Shown piece after piece: positions 27,545-37,646 of a stretch of DNA of 40,799 nucleotides (position 1 is its first letter; each line of letters begins with the position of its first letter). The notes beneath the pieces are model-generated. The model had not been told where the DNA came from, did not search any database, and saw only the letters and a program-made list of their open reading frames with translations. The position numbers were made by a program, and so were the translations under genes. Source of the stretch: Ceratorhiza oryzae-sativae (taxonomy: Eukaryota > Basidiomycota > Agaricomycetes > Cantharellales > Ceratobasidiaceae); contig JARWMV010000129.1 in the NCBI GenBank assembly GCA_030998015.1, positions 1-40,799 on the forward strand, in the 5' to 3' direction.

Positions 27545-28360
27545 GATTCTATTATAATTTTTGCTGAGCCCTTCGGGGCTGAAGCCAAAAACTAATTAAT
27601 TTTTCTTTTTTTTCGAAACAACCCCTAATTTCCCCTGGGCTTCCCAGGTCTTCTGGGATGGAGAAATAATCTTCATTCAGGGAGCCTTAGCGCAGGTCCA
27701 TGTTTGCCAATTCTTTACAATTCCTAAGTCTTTATAGATTTGGGAATTGACCAGAAGGTAAACCGGCAGGTATGTAAGGTATATTAGGTCAATTCTATAA
27801 TTCGGTAAATTAGGTCAATTATTTGTATTGGGGTGAGGTCCTTATTTACACCTGGGACCTATCCTGATTTATATAATATGAAGAAATAAATAAGCCGTGT
27901 CTTTTGACAAAATTTTTTTAATACTAACATTATTTCGGTAAAAAAATAAATAGTCAAATTTGTTCAATTTTCAGTCCCTCTACGAGGTTTCTGTAGGGCT
28001 TAGCTCGTTAAAGTTAACAGAATTTTTTTTATTTATAAAGATATCAATTATCTGTAACAAATTTAAGACCCCTGCGGCCCGCTCCATCTGACGATGGAGC
28101 GGGCCGGGGGCTCGCAGGGGCTCCTAATTTTCTCCTACTGCCCGTAGACCCCCAACAATGCAATGGCCTCCCAATGCGTCACAAACGTATTGGGGGGGCC
28201 ATTACCTTATTGGGGGGCGGATGCCCCTCAAACAATGCAGCGTAGCTGCACATGTTTGGGGGGGCAGTAGACCCCCAACAATGCAATGTCGCCATTGACC
28301 CCGGCAGTAGGAAAAATAGGGGTTTTATACTTACCAAAATTTGTTTAAGTTAAAAAAAGA
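27545..28360. repeat. Spacer upstream of cox2 with single and composite hairpins
   Basis: No gene is seen. A single-copy nested hairpin lies at 28070-28125 (CCCCTGCGGCCCGCTCCATC...CGCAGGGG). A C element lies at 28139-28310 with TACTG...CAGTAG borders. AGGTCAATT repeats near 27787 and 27814. Confidence 0.6.
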
Positions 28361-28378
28361 TTTAGAGACAATCACAAT
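28361..28378 (+). promoter_or_regulatory. Motif upstream of cox2
   Basis: TTTAGAGACAATCACAAT ends 14 nt before the cox2 ATG and is shared with 9319-9336. It is a candidate promoter or leader element. Confidence 0.45.
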
Positions 28379-28392
28379 TAAATATTATTTAT

Positions 28393-28623
28393 ATGAAATT
28401 ATTCCCAATTTTACAAACAATTTATAACGATGCGCCAGAACCATGGCAAATCGGATTCCAAGATGGTGCTTCACCAGGATTCGAAGGAATTACTGAATTA
28501 CACGATTCAATTTTCTTCTTCTTAGTAGTTATTTCAGTAGGAGTATTCTGGGCTTTAGGGTCAGTAATGATTAACTTTAACTCAACTAGCTCACCTATTG
28601 TATACAAATACGCCAATCACGGT
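28393..28623 (+). CDS. cox2: cox2 exon 1 (cytochrome c oxidase subunit 2)
   Basis: Subunit 2 receives electrons from cytochrome c at the inner mitochondrial membrane. MKLFPILQTIYNDAPEPWQI, ELHDSIFFFLVVISVGVFWA (first membrane helix) and SSPIVYKYANHG are standard Cox2. The exon ends after GGT, where the family continues TLIELIWTI; that sequence restarts at 31984. A spurious read-through of 20 codons into the intron is possible. Confidence 0.95.
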
Positions 28624-28670
28624 ACGCTTATGTGCCTTCATGCTAAATCAAATTATCTAATAAATACAAT

Positions 28671-28747
28671 TCTCAGCGCTCTTTGATCGCCTGAAGGGCG
28701 GCCTAAGCGCTGAGAACTCTAAATACCCCGCCAATGTTCCATTGGCG
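28671..28747 (-). repeat. I and J palindromes near the cox2 intron start
   Basis: An inverted family I hairpin (CTCAGCGCTC...GCGCTGAG) followed by a J-type CCCCGCCAATG/CATTGGCGG hairpin. Confidence 0.75.
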
Positions 28748-28760
28748 GATTTGCGAAGGC

Positions 28761-28972
28761 CCGCGCGCGTTAGTTGCTGGTGGGACTTGTCCCACCAACC
28801 AACGTGAGCAATCGCAACCGTTTGCGATTGCTAGTGCGCGGCATAATATCGATATTTAGCCGCCGGCTGAAAATGACGAACGGTCGTCATTTTCTACGAG
28901 GGAATCTTTCGGTCCAGCAAGATTTATAAATTTATAAATCTTGCGTGGAAGGATTCCCTCTAACGCCGGCGG
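28761..28972 (+). repeat. A10, family A element with nested hairpin
   Basis: 212 nt. A 40-nt palindrome (CAAGATTTATAAATTTATAA and ATCTTG) sits in the loop of the fourth hairpin. It directly precedes the remnant GIY-YIG frame. Confidence 0.85.
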
Positions 28973-30052
28973 TGTATTTGGGGGAAATATTGGACTAAGA
29001 CATTATTCTAGTCAAGAATCTGCAGGTGAAAAAGTAAATAGTGAAGCTCAGACTGATATGATTAAACCTGAAAAATTCTATAGACCCCCAATACGCTGGC
29101 CCGTAGGGACCGCGTATTTTGGGGGGCTATAGCCCCCCCAAACAATGCAGCGTAGCTGCATCAGTTTGGGGGTCTATAGTGATGCTTATGCTTCAAAATC
29201 ACTTATTTTAAAGGAAAACAAAAACAAGTCTGGCATATATAAATTTACTAATAAACAAAATGTAATTTCTATATTGGAAGCTCCAAGGATTTAAGTAACC
29301 GATTTATTAAATATTTTAGTCTATCCTACATATCTACTGACCCCCAAACATGTGCAGCTACGCTGCATTGTTTGGGGGGCAGTAGCCCCCCAATAATGCA
29401 ATGCAATCATTGGGGGTCTACTGTAAAAAATAATTTGACTATTTCTCGAGCTTTAGTTAAATATGGTTATTCTAATTTTACTCTTGAAATAGTGGAATAC
29501 TGCGATGTTTCTGTATTATTAGAAAGAGAGCAACATTATATTGATCTATTAAAGCCTACTTACAATATTGCTAAAATAGCCGGTTCTACATTAGGAGTTC
29601 CTAAATCCGCAGAGACTAAAGCTAAAATAAGTCAAGCTCTTAAAGGGGTTTATACCGGAGAAAAAAGTCCTTTATTCGGTAAAACACTCACAGAAGAGAC
29701 AAAACTTTTAATGAGTCAAGCTCGACAAGGTACTGATAACTCTATGTATGGGAAAACTCATACAGAACAATCCAAATCATTAATGAGTCTTGCTAAAACA
29801 GGTAAAGTTCGTGACAATGAAACAAGAAAAGCAATCTCTGCGGCAAATGGGACTGCGGTATTTTTATACGCAGCTTGCTCAGAGCACTCTTCAGATGCTC
29901 TTTGTTTAATACAAAAATTTACTTCGTTAAGAGAAGCAGGAAAATATTTAGGCATTAGTCACAGCAATGTGTCGAGATACGTAAAATCAGGTGCTTTATT
30001 CTCCCGAAGAGGTATCAGTTACAAATTCTCTCTAACTTTATTAGATAAGTAA
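28973..30052 (+). pseudogene. GIY-YIG endonuclease, degraded paralogue
   Basis: VFGGNIGLRHYSSQESAGEK is followed by a C element (29091-29179, CTATAG borders) within KFYSDAY. The GIY part KSGIYKFTNKQ then suffers a one-base frameshift at about 29260, after which FYIGSSKDLSNRFIKYF is readable. A second C element (29336-29422) follows, and from there the frame is open to SLTLLDK. About two-thirds of its residues match the intact gene 30411-31310 over the C-terminal half. Confidence 0.8.
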
Positions 30053-30410
30053 TTTAGGCTTTCCCTATAATTTTTATAGAAAGCCCTAAACGCATGATAA
30101 ATTTCACTAATTGCTGGAAAATTTATATTACTTTAAGTACTAATGTAGTAAAAATCTAAAAGTTGAATTTATAAATTAATCAGCAGGAGTTTGGGTATAT
30201 AAAATATAAATCAATTCCTCATCGACTATACGTGAAAACACTATTTTAAGGTTAATGCAAAACCCATGGTATGTTCATGATTTATAACTTTACCTAGCTA
30301 AGGTTATATGTTTTTAATAGTGTAAGATATAGTCAACCCCCGCTAGCTACGGCCGTTGCGATACTCACAACGGCCGTGGCCTATCTACCGCGGTCACGAC
30401 TAATTGTGGG
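30053..30410 (+). other. Intron core region between the two GIY-YIG genes
   Basis: It contains AATCAGCAGGAGTTTGGGTA (30178) and TGTAAGATATAGTCAACC (30319), like Q/R and S elements of group I introns. A palindrome (CTACGGCCGTTGCGATACTC, then ACAACGGCCGTGG) sits after the S element. Confidence 0.55.
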
Positions 30411-31310
30411 ATGACATTTAAAAAGCTATCTTTACATTCAAATAGCCTGTTGTCAAAAACCGGAATTAGAAATTATTCTACTCAAGAAGCCACAACTAAT
30501 TTTACTGACAATGAAATTAATACTGCAGAAGTAAAACCTGTAAAATTTTATGAGGATGCATATACTATGAAACTGTTAATTTTGAATGAAAACAAAAATA
30601 AACCAGGCATTTATAGATTTACCAATAAATTGAGTGGGAGTTTTTACATAGGAAGTGCTAAAAATCTCAGAGCTCGATTGTATTCTTATTATCTGTTATC
30701 AGCTTTATTAAGGGGTAAAAATAATACAATTATTTCTAGAGCTTTAATTAAATACGGTTATTCTAATTTCACTTTAGAAATATTAGAATATTGCGAAGTT
30801 TCTGAATTATTAGAAAGAGAGCAGTATTATCTTGATTTATTAAAACCTGATTACAATATAGCAAAAGTAGCGGGTTCTACAATTGGCATTCCTCGAACTG
30901 AAGAATTTAAACAGTATTTAAGCGATCTACGAAAAGGGAAAATTCCCTCAGAAGAAACAAAAATTCTAATGAGTATTAGCCATTCTGGATCCAATAATTC
31001 TATGTTTGGTAAAAAACATACCGATCAATCTAAGGAATTAATGAGAAATGCCAGATTAGGTAGAGTTCTAGATATTGAAACAAAAAATGCAATTTCTGCC
31101 TCTAATGGAAGTCCAATATGTTTATACGCTTTATGCTCCGATTGCTCTACTGAAAAATATTGTTTAGTAAAACAATTTTTTTCGTTTAGAGAAGCTGGTA
31201 AATATTTAAACAAAAGCCATAGTTATGTTTCAAGATATTTAAAATCAGGTAAATTAATTTCTCGAATAGATGGGAAATACAAATTTACTAATTCATTGTT
31301 AGAAAATTAA
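30411..31310 (+). CDS. GIY-YIG homing endonuclease, intact
   Basis: 299 residues. The GIY-YIG catalytic module spans about residues 60-150: KPGIYRFTNKLSGSFYIGSA, arginine in LRARLYSYYL, and catalytic-type glutamate in LLEREQYYLDLL. It is followed by NUMOD-like NNSMFGKKHTDQSKELM and an IENR1 helix-turn-helix FREAGKYLNKSHSYVSRYLK. No palindrome interrupts it. It is a likely active driver of cox2 intron mobility. Confidence 0.9.
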   Translation: MTFKKLSLHSNSLLSKTGIRNYSTQEATTNFTDNEINTAEVKPVKFYEDAYTMKLLILNENKNKPGIYRFTNKLSGSFYIGSAKNLRARLYSYYLLSALLRGKNNTIISRALIKYGYSNFTLEILEYCEVSELLEREQYYLDLLKPDYNIAKVAGSTIGIPRTEEFKQYLSDLRKGKIPSEETKILMSISHSGSNNSMFGKKHTDQSKELMRNARLGRVLDIETKNAISASNGSPICLYALCSDCSTEKYCLVKQFFSFREAGKYLNKSHSYVSRYLKSGKLISRIDGKYKFTNSLLEN

Positions 31311-31346
31311 GCTGGGATTGTTGTTTACCCATGACCAGTTCCACCT

Positions 31347-31615
31347 CCGCGCGCGTTAGTTGCTGGTGGGACTTGTCCCACCAACCAACGTGAGCAATCG
31401 CAACCGTTTGCGATTGCTAGTGCGCGGCATAATATCGATATTTAGCCGCCGGCTGAAAATGACGAACGGTCGTCATTTTCTACGAGGGAATCTTGACCCC
31501 TTAGGTGTTGCAATTATTCTAATTGACAACACCTAAGGCGTCATGGGAGGTAGCCTGGACCATGAGACTCATGGTCAAGGCTACCTCATCTGAGGATTCC
31601 CTCTAACGCCGGCGG
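31347..31615 (+). repeat. A11, family A element with two nested insertions
   Basis: 269 nt. The fourth hairpin loop holds the same 50-nt palindrome as A6, and next to it a second palindrome (CCTTAGGTGTTG...CAACACCTAAGG). It sits at the tip of a host intron stem CAGTTCCACCT/AGGTGGTCACTG. Confidence 0.85.
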
Positions 31616-31983
31616 AGGTGGTCACTGGACCGGGCGTCTGCCGGACAACGTCAGGTGTTCCGGGTGAACTCTCAATCAATTTCACTAAGTTCCTTAAGTT
31701 TTTTCCAACTATCAAATCACCCCGACTTTCCCTTTTGTTTAACCCACATTTATAATACTGGGTAACCGGCCTGGCACTCTAGCCGGGCCATTAAATGCAC
31801 GGTATTTGCTTAACAACTTATTAAGTATTGTGCATGGCTTTAATACTGCCAGAACAAAAGATGAATTGCTATCTTGCAAGCCCCTGCGACAGTTAAAAGT
31901 TTTTAACAATTTCCGGGGGATCCCTTGCCTAGTTTTTTCTAGATAGCACGACAATGTTGTCGGATGGATAACTTGGGGCAAAG

Positions 31984-32073
31984 ACGCTTATAGAGTTAAT
32001 CTGGACTATTACTCCGGCTTTAGTTTTAATAGCTATCGCATTCCCTAGTTTCAAATTATTATACATGCTTGAT
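31984..32073 (+). CDS. cox2: cox2 exon 2, 30 codons
   Basis: TLIELIWTITPALVLIAIAF and PSFKLLYMLD form the second membrane helix and its exit. The frame joins exon 1 without a shift. The exon ends with T at 32073; the next family residues (EV) are at 33823. Confidence 0.92.
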
Positions 32074-33123
32074 TATAACCAGTATCATGTTGAATTTTTA
32101 TTTTACTCTGTAACCTTAGTGGCTTCAATTGACGCCAATGGCAAATCTATAGTAAAAATGCAGACTGATTGTAAAAGCCTTACACTGTTCGGGCCTGTTT
32201 ACTCCACAGTAGACCCCCAACAAGGCAATGGCCTCCCAATGCGTCACAAACGTATTGGGGGGGCCATTACCTTATTGGGGGGCGGATGCCCCTCAAACAA
32301 TGCAGCGTAGCTGCACATGTTTGGGGGGCAGTAGGAATTCGTCTCAACCCTCATTCAAGAAATATAACTAAACTGGATTATCCAACAAGAGAACAATTAG
32401 TCGGACACCTTCTCGGTGACGGTACATTGTTTGTCTCCCACACTTCTAAAAATCCTAGTTTTAGATTCACACAAACCATTCAAAGATTTGAATATGTTTG
32501 GTTTGTATTTTCATATTTATCACATCTTTGTGAAAGAGTGCCTGACTTTGGGGTTTCTCTAAGAAACCAAACTCTCTGTTACAATTTAAGAATACGAACG
32601 CGAAGTTATTCTTTTTTTAATGCCGCGCGCGTTAGTTGCTGGTGGGACTTGTCCCACCAACCAACGTGAGCAATCGCAACCGTTTGCGATTGCTAGTGCG
32701 CGGCATAATATCGATATTTAGCCGCCGGCTGAAAATGACGAACGGTCGTCATTTTCTACGAGGGAATCTTTAGGATTCCCTCTAACGCCGGCGGGACCTA
32801 TTTTACATTAAAGAAGAAGGCAAATGGGTCAAAGTAATAAAAGACGACATTATCAGTGAATTAACACCTCGAGCTTTAGCTTTTTGGGCCGCTGATGATG
32901 GTGCTAACGCAGTTTCTGGGTTTTATCTTCACACTGAAGGTTTCGAGTATAAGGAAGTTTACAAATTGGCTGCCATTTTACACTATAATTTTGGTTTAGC
33001 AGTTTCAGTGCAAAACCATTCTAATAAACCTATGATTTACATAAAATCAAAATCTATGCCACTTTTTAGATCTTTGGTTATTCCTCATGTGCATCCAAGC
33101 ATGCACTACAAGTTTGGTTTATA
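32074..33123 (+). pseudogene. LAGLIDADG_2 endonuclease fused to cox2 exon 2, split by a C element and A12
   Basis: After the exon-fused leader ending VYST, a C element of 122 nt with a GTA duplication (32212-32333) interrupts. Removing it restores frame exactly (STV-GIRLNPHSRN). The domain REQLVGHLLGDGTLFVSHTS follows. A12 then cuts after SYSFFN. It continues DLFYIKEEGKWVKVIKDD, ALAFWAADDGANAVSGFYLH and ends HPSMHYKFGL. No other lesion is seen. Confidence 0.85.
32623..32794 (+). repeat. A12, family A element
   Basis: A 172-nt copy. G stands at both borders; removal of 173 nt joins FFN to DLFY. Confidence 0.9.
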
Positions 33124-33822
33124 GGTTTTTGGTTAACTTGAATGTTTTGGTCAATTTGCTCCTGCCAGATTTTAGAGTATAATTATAAATACTATCATTT
33201 TAAAATTTTACTGAGTCAAGCTTAAAATTTACTGTATGCAAGGAGATAATTGGTCTGTGTCACCGCGACATAGGCCTTTATTGTGAATACACAATAAAAT
33301 AATATTTATCGTACTTATTTATTTAAGTGAAAATTGAAAATATTGTTATATTATTACTTGCAGGGGTAAACTACGACCAAAAAATTGAACCCCTCCCTTT
33401 TTTGGCTATTTTCCCCTCAGAGATTTTACGTAAATAGATATTTTTTACATTACTATGTTTAGTCTATTCCTTACCTGGTATAATAGTCAAAGAAAAAGCA
33501 ATTGACCCCCAATGCCTTACAGCATGTTGGGGGGGGGCAATTACCAAATGGCTACTCAGGTGGTGGAAATACAACTGAGTAGACGGTAGATAAGGATTAT
33601 GACAGCATGTATAATGTACATTATACAATGCTGCTAAAGTAGTGTTTAATTGAGTAGTTCAAAAAAATATTTAAGACAAAATCCAACTAACATGATGTAG
33701 TACTTACTGACTTATTGACCTTACGAACACTTTGGTAATGGAAAAGTGTGAAGTGGAACTATTCACTTTAGTGTCTAGTGTAGATAAGGTCTTATTCAAT
33801 TCAGGGTGCTTAAGTTAGTGCG

Positions 33823-33867
33823 GAAGTAATTTCACCAACTATGACTATTAAAGTAGCAGGTCACCAA
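33823..33867 (+). CDS. cox2: cox2 exon 3, about 15 codons
   Basis: EVISPTMTIKVAGHQ is the conserved Cox2 segment just before the copper-site tryptophan motif WYW. Sequence after CACCAA leaves the family. No continuation (WYWSYEY and beyond, including the CuA cysteines) occurs anywhere later in the window. Confidence 0.85.
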
Positions 33868-34194
33868 ATATTTGGCCTAAAATCAAATATAAATAATAAA
33901 ATAAACAAAATCTTGTTACAATTACATGATATATCATGTACTATTAAATTTTTTATTGTAAGTATTATTTGTGAATATGTCAATCCGTTGTTTTGATTTT
34001 TTCTTATTTCTTTATTCCCCCAACGATCGGGCGTCGATTTCCCTACTGCCCCCCAAACATGCGGAAATCATCCCGATCGTTAGGCGCTGCCCGAGCGTGG
34101 GCCGCGCTAAGGCGCGATCTACGCTCGGGAGTTTTTTTATAGAAATGATAATTCTACAATTATTCAATTTTCAAAAAATGGGAATAAACAAAAT
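33868..34194. other. Start of the intron after cox2 exon 3, with a unique double hairpin
   Basis: AT-rich sequence is followed by a tandem double hairpin at 34022-34130 (AACGATCGGG...CCCGATCGTT, then CCCGAGCGT...ACGCTCGGG). It resembles family A in layout but not in sequence, and it has no second copy here. Confidence 0.6.
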
Positions 34195-34550
34195 AGATTA
34201 AGAGCACAAAAAAGATCTTTTCATAATTCATGTAGAGCTGTTAACCGTATAGGTCCCCATAACGAAGATGTTATAGCAGTTTTAATAGGTCTACTTCTTG
34301 GAGCCGGCTATGCAGTAAATCGGAGCGGAGAAGGAGTTGGCAGCGCTTCCGCCAGTGAAACATTGGCGGGAGCGCAGGGGTGCCTAATCGAATATACTGA
34401 TGCAGCATTAACATGCCGCATCAGGGACCTGTTAGATGTTGACTAATTTCATTGACTACATCTAATACTGTCAAGTATAATTATTGCTAAATTTATTCAG
34501 TTAAAGAAGGAGTACTAATTTATGGTATGTTTAATTTTTGTGGAAATTTC

Positions 34551-34708
34551 ATACCCCCGCTTAGGGTCAACCAGCATTGTATTTATATATAAATACATGC
34601 TGTTGACCCGAGGGGTAATGGATATCGAGGCCGCGTTCGCGGCGAGCCGCGCGCACGCCAGGGCCGCCTTGGCTTAAGCCAAGGCGTTCGCAGGCGTGCA
34701 CGGGTCAT
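34551..34708 (+). repeat. B7, family B element, long form
   Basis: ATACCCCCGC to CGGGTCAT, with the TATTTATATATAAATA hairpin and AT at both borders. Confidence 0.85.
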
Positions 34709-35244
34709 AAAAGAAGAGGTTAACAAATTTAACCCTCACAAATAATTTTAAACCATACTCCACTTCCTTACCCTTTTCTTAATATATTACTACTGACCCC
34801 CAAACATGTGCAGCTACGCTGCATTGTTTGGGGGGCAGTAGCCCCCCAATAATGCAATGACCTCCCAATGCGTTACCAAGCCTGTAAGGCGGGCCCTACG
34901 GGCCAACGTATTGGGAGGGCCATTGCAATCATTGGGGGTCTACTGTGGAATCGAATTATGGCATTCGCCCTGTTGGGTGGGGCGCCCAGTTACCCCTGGG
35001 CTTCCTACTAGTCTCCAACTGGAAGCCATGCCCCAGGTATTCCCCTAATTATAATAATTGAAGAAAAGGCCCTAGGTTTCGTCTTATGGTATTAGGCTAT
35101 GTATTCTCAATATATTTAAACACAATTTCCTTAAGAAATAAAAAAATACATAAGTTTAATATTCATAGAGGATGTGATTATATTAATCTTTAATATGATA
35201 TACCTTTAAAATGGAAGTCTTATAAATATTCTTAATTAACATTT

Positions 35245-35883
35245 ATGCAAAGAAAAAATTATTTAACTAGAGCAGAACGATTACAATTTAGTTTAACTGA
35301 CCAATTGAAGGATATTCTTGTCGGTCTTATATTGGGTGACCTTTTTATGCAAAAAAGATCAAATTCAACTACAAGTGTTCGATGTTGTTTTGGACAAGGT
35401 CTTGTTCACAAAGAATACCTTCTTCACTTGTACGAATTATTTAAATCTTATGGTTCGCAGAAACCTTTAATCTACCACGTGTTTGATAAAAGATCTGGTA
35501 AAGAACATGGTAAAATACGTTTTTCTACTTTTGCTTTACCTTGCTTTAACGAGCTATACGAACTATTTTATATTAATGGGGTAAAAAAAGTGCCTGCGAA
35601 TATAGGGGATCTTTTAACACCTTTGGGTATATGCTATTGGATAGCTGATGATGGAGGTTTGGATAAAAAAGGTCGAACATTGACATTAGCAACAAATAGT
35701 TTCAAATTGTCAGAGGTTAAACTTTTAGCTGATGCTTTAACTAGCAAATTCGGTTTAAAATGTACCGTTCAAAAACAATATAGTGGCTATGCAATTAAAA
35801 TCTCCTCTAAATCACTCCCAGTTTTACAAAATATGTTAAAGGACATTCTTCCACCATCAATGCTTTATAAAATAGGTCTTTAA
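35245..35883 (+). CDS. LAGLIDADG_2 endonuclease, intact
   Basis: 212 residues. ILVGLILGDLFMQKRS and CYWIADDGGLDKKG are the two half-motifs, and the end MLYKIGL is intact. No hairpin interrupts it. It sits inside another endonuclease gene and may have mobilised the surrounding block. CCCCTCC occurs 25 nt after the stop. Confidence 0.9.
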   Translation: MQRKNYLTRAERLQFSLTDQLKDILVGLILGDLFMQKRSNSTTSVRCCFGQGLVHKEYLLHLYELFKSYGSQKPLIYHVFDKRSGKEHGKIRFSTFALPCFNELYELFYINGVKKVPANIGDLLTPLGICYWIADDGGLDKKGRTLTLATNSFKLSEVKLLADALTSKFGLKCTVQKQYSGYAIKISSKSLPVLQNMLKDILPPSMLYKIGL

Positions 35884-36161
35884 TTTTTTTATTTTCAAGT
35901 TTAGTAACCCCTCCTATTTACTGTTTTCAGGACTCAGGCCAGGAAGGTTGGCAACATTTAACTCTATGGAGTTTAATACTAATGCTTGCCATATAAACCC
36001 CTCGTTTTTCAATTAAACAAAGTATAATACATAAAGATTATTTATTTAGTTTATACGAATTCTTTCTAGCTAGAGGCTACTGTAGCAAACTTGAACCTAG
36101 AAAATATATTAGAACTATTAAAGGTGTTGATAGAGAATATTACGGTTATGAATTTAACACT

Positions 36162-36333
36162 CCGCGCGCGTTAGTTGCTGGTGGGACTTGTCCCACCAAC
36201 CAACGTGAGCAATCGCAACCGTTTGCGATTGCTAGTGCGCGGCATAATATCGATATTTAGCCGCCGGCTGAAAATGACGAACGGTCGTCATTTTCTACGA
36301 GGGAATCTTTAGGATTCCCTCTAACGCCGGCGG
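36162..36333 (+). repeat. A13, family A element
   Basis: A 172-nt copy in the split LAGLIDADG gene, between YGYEFNT and SSLYWLY. Confidence 0.9.
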
Positions 36334-36415
36334 GTAGTCTTTATTGGTTATATTCATCTTTCTACAAAAATGGGAAAAAAATAGTACCCCAAACTCTAGA
36401 AAATTATATTACTGC

Positions 36416-36587
36416 CCGCGCGCGTTAGTTGCTGGTGGGACTTGTCCCACCAACCAACGTGAGCAATCGCAACCGTTTGCGATTGCTAGTGCGCGGCATA
36501 ATATCGATATTTAGCCGCCGGCTGAAAATGACGAACGGTCGTCATTTTCTACGAGGGAATCTTTCAGATTCCCTCTAACGCCGGCGG
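36416..36587 (+). repeat. A14, family A element
   Basis: A 172-nt copy 82 nt after A13 in the same gene. Its TTTCA loop differs from that of A13, so the pair is not a simple tandem copy. Confidence 0.9.
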
Positions 36588-36802
36588 GCCATTTGGATCT
36601 AAACGAATGGACATTTTTACAATGGAAAGTTAGTATTAAATACTTGTTTTTACTCAAAAATAGATAATGAAAATTTAATTAAAGTCTTACATGATTTTTT
36701 TGGTATAAAATCTTATTTGGGAAAAAGTAAAAAAGGTAAATATCTTCAGAGTCTTTGGAACTTATAAACCGCCTCGATTGTTCTACCATATTGCCGGGTT
36801 CC

Positions 36803-36950
36803 CTGTAGACCCCCAACAAGGCAATGGCCTCCCAATGCGTCACAAACGTATTGGGGGGGGCCATTACCTTATTGGGGGGCGGATGCCCCTCAAACAATGC
36901 AGCGTAGCTGCACATGTTTGGGGGGCAGTAGACGACAGGGTTACACAGGA
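36803..36950 (+). repeat. C element
   Basis: CCCTGTAGACCCCCAACAAG to GACGACAGGG, with CAATGCG/CGTATTG and GCAGCGTAGCTGC hairpins. Nearly identical to those at 14803 and 32212. Confidence 0.8.
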
Positions 36951-37068
36951 GTACTGTTGTCAATTAAAAATTACTCTTGTTGCAAAGATACTCTGCAAAA
37001 GTAGAGAAATGTGAACACGACCGAAGTGTGGGGGTTTATTATCCCATTTTTATGTGATGAGGGAAGTT

Positions 37069-37597
37069 ATAAAAGAAATAGGAATTCAATTTTACTGGGT
37101 TGGCCAATTTTTGTAATTGACCCTTTACGGGGAACCATACCAAGCTAATTGAACCTAATCTTAGTTACGAGGCTAACCTTTACTAAAGGTTTCTTTCTGA
37201 GGTCTCTGAAGTGGAAATAGTATTACCCCATGCCGACTTGTCGCCCAGATCTATATAGACGAGGGTTAAAACATTTCAACAACCCTGGAATTGCAATCAT
37301 GGACTCGATATAGTCCCCCGGTCTAACCGGGTTTTTGTCAGGGTTGGGCAGTTTTACCGTCCGGTCAACTATGTTGACACGAGACGGTAAAACAGGGCAG
37401 CAGATGATCCAAAATTTCGTGGATTCCGAATTTTGGGGAAAGTTTTGAGTCCTATAAGGCTGAATCCTTGTCTCGTCTGTGGTCTAGCGAATGCCCGACC
37501 GCAGACTCGGCGACCGAGCCTGTGGTCGACTAAAGGCGTCCACAGTCGAGGTAAGGCAATATAGGATATTCAATTACAAAATAACTCGTGTTTTCAC
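37069..37597 (+). ncRNA. R3: structured leader copy
   Basis: It has the four conserved blocks of the R family. An inverted G hairpin is inserted just before GCAGCAGATGATCC, with GGGCAG at both borders. A unique double hairpin (GTCTGTGGTC/GACCGCAGAC, then CTGTGG/CCACAG) lies in its 3' part. The conserved stem CCAAAATTTCG/CGAATTTTGG is fully paired. It ends 15-16 nt before the GIY-YIG ATG at 37613. Confidence 0.5.
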
Positions 37598-37646
37598 TCT
37601 ACAAAAATTTCAATGAAAAATACAAATAATTTAAATACTGTTAATC

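Larger units (their letters stand above)
28624..31983 (+). other. cox2 intron 1, probably two group I cores
   Basis: The intron has U before and G at its 3' end. One core is near 30178-30340 (AATCAGCAGG, then GTAAGATATAGTC). Another is suggested at 31630-31983. Each is preceded by a GIY-YIG gene (28973 and 30411). The simplest readings are tandem or nested introns derived from a duplication. A micro-exon between them was not identified. Confidence 0.6.
32074..33822 (+). other. cox2 intron 2 with in-frame LAGLIDADG gene
   Basis: It begins after GAT and ends in G before GAAGTA. The reading frame of exon 2 continues into the intron (YNQYHVEFLFYSVTLVASID) and leads to the endonuclease, so the protein is likely made as an exon fusion and then processed. 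GAACCCCTCCC lies at 33387. Palindromes lie at 33502 (C-type) and 33604 (GCATGTATAATGTACATTAT). Confidence 0.75.
34338..36005. mobile_element. Composite insertion carrying an endonuclease gene
   Basis: It separates GEGV from IKQSIIHKD in the host endonuclease. It contains a J-type hairpin (34351), B7 (34551), a C element with CTACTG borders (34792-34946), the gene 35245-35883 and CCCCTCC (35908). Whether it entered as one unit or in steps is unknown. The motif ATTCTTAATTAAC precedes the inner gene. Confidence 0.6.
34195..36760 (+). pseudogene. LAGLIDADG_2 endonuclease split by a 1.7-kb insertion
   Basis: The N-terminal part RLRAQKRSFHNSCRAVNRIG reaches LIGLLLGAGYAVNRSGEGV (ends about 34337). 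The next expected residues (IKQSIIHKDYLFSLYEFFLA) lie at about 36008. Between them is an insertion carrying palindromes, B7 and a complete second endonuclease gene (35245-35883). A13 and A14 then interrupt further, around SSLYWLYSSFYKNGKKIVP. The end (NLIKVLHDFFGIKSYLGKSK) is truncated by a C element. Confidence 0.8.

Noticed and set aside
34948..35046. A GC-rich stretch after a C element as an exon
   Set aside because: It folds partly on itself (CCAGTTACCCCTGGG, CCAACTGGAAGCC) and matches no Cox2 or rRNA segment I recognise.
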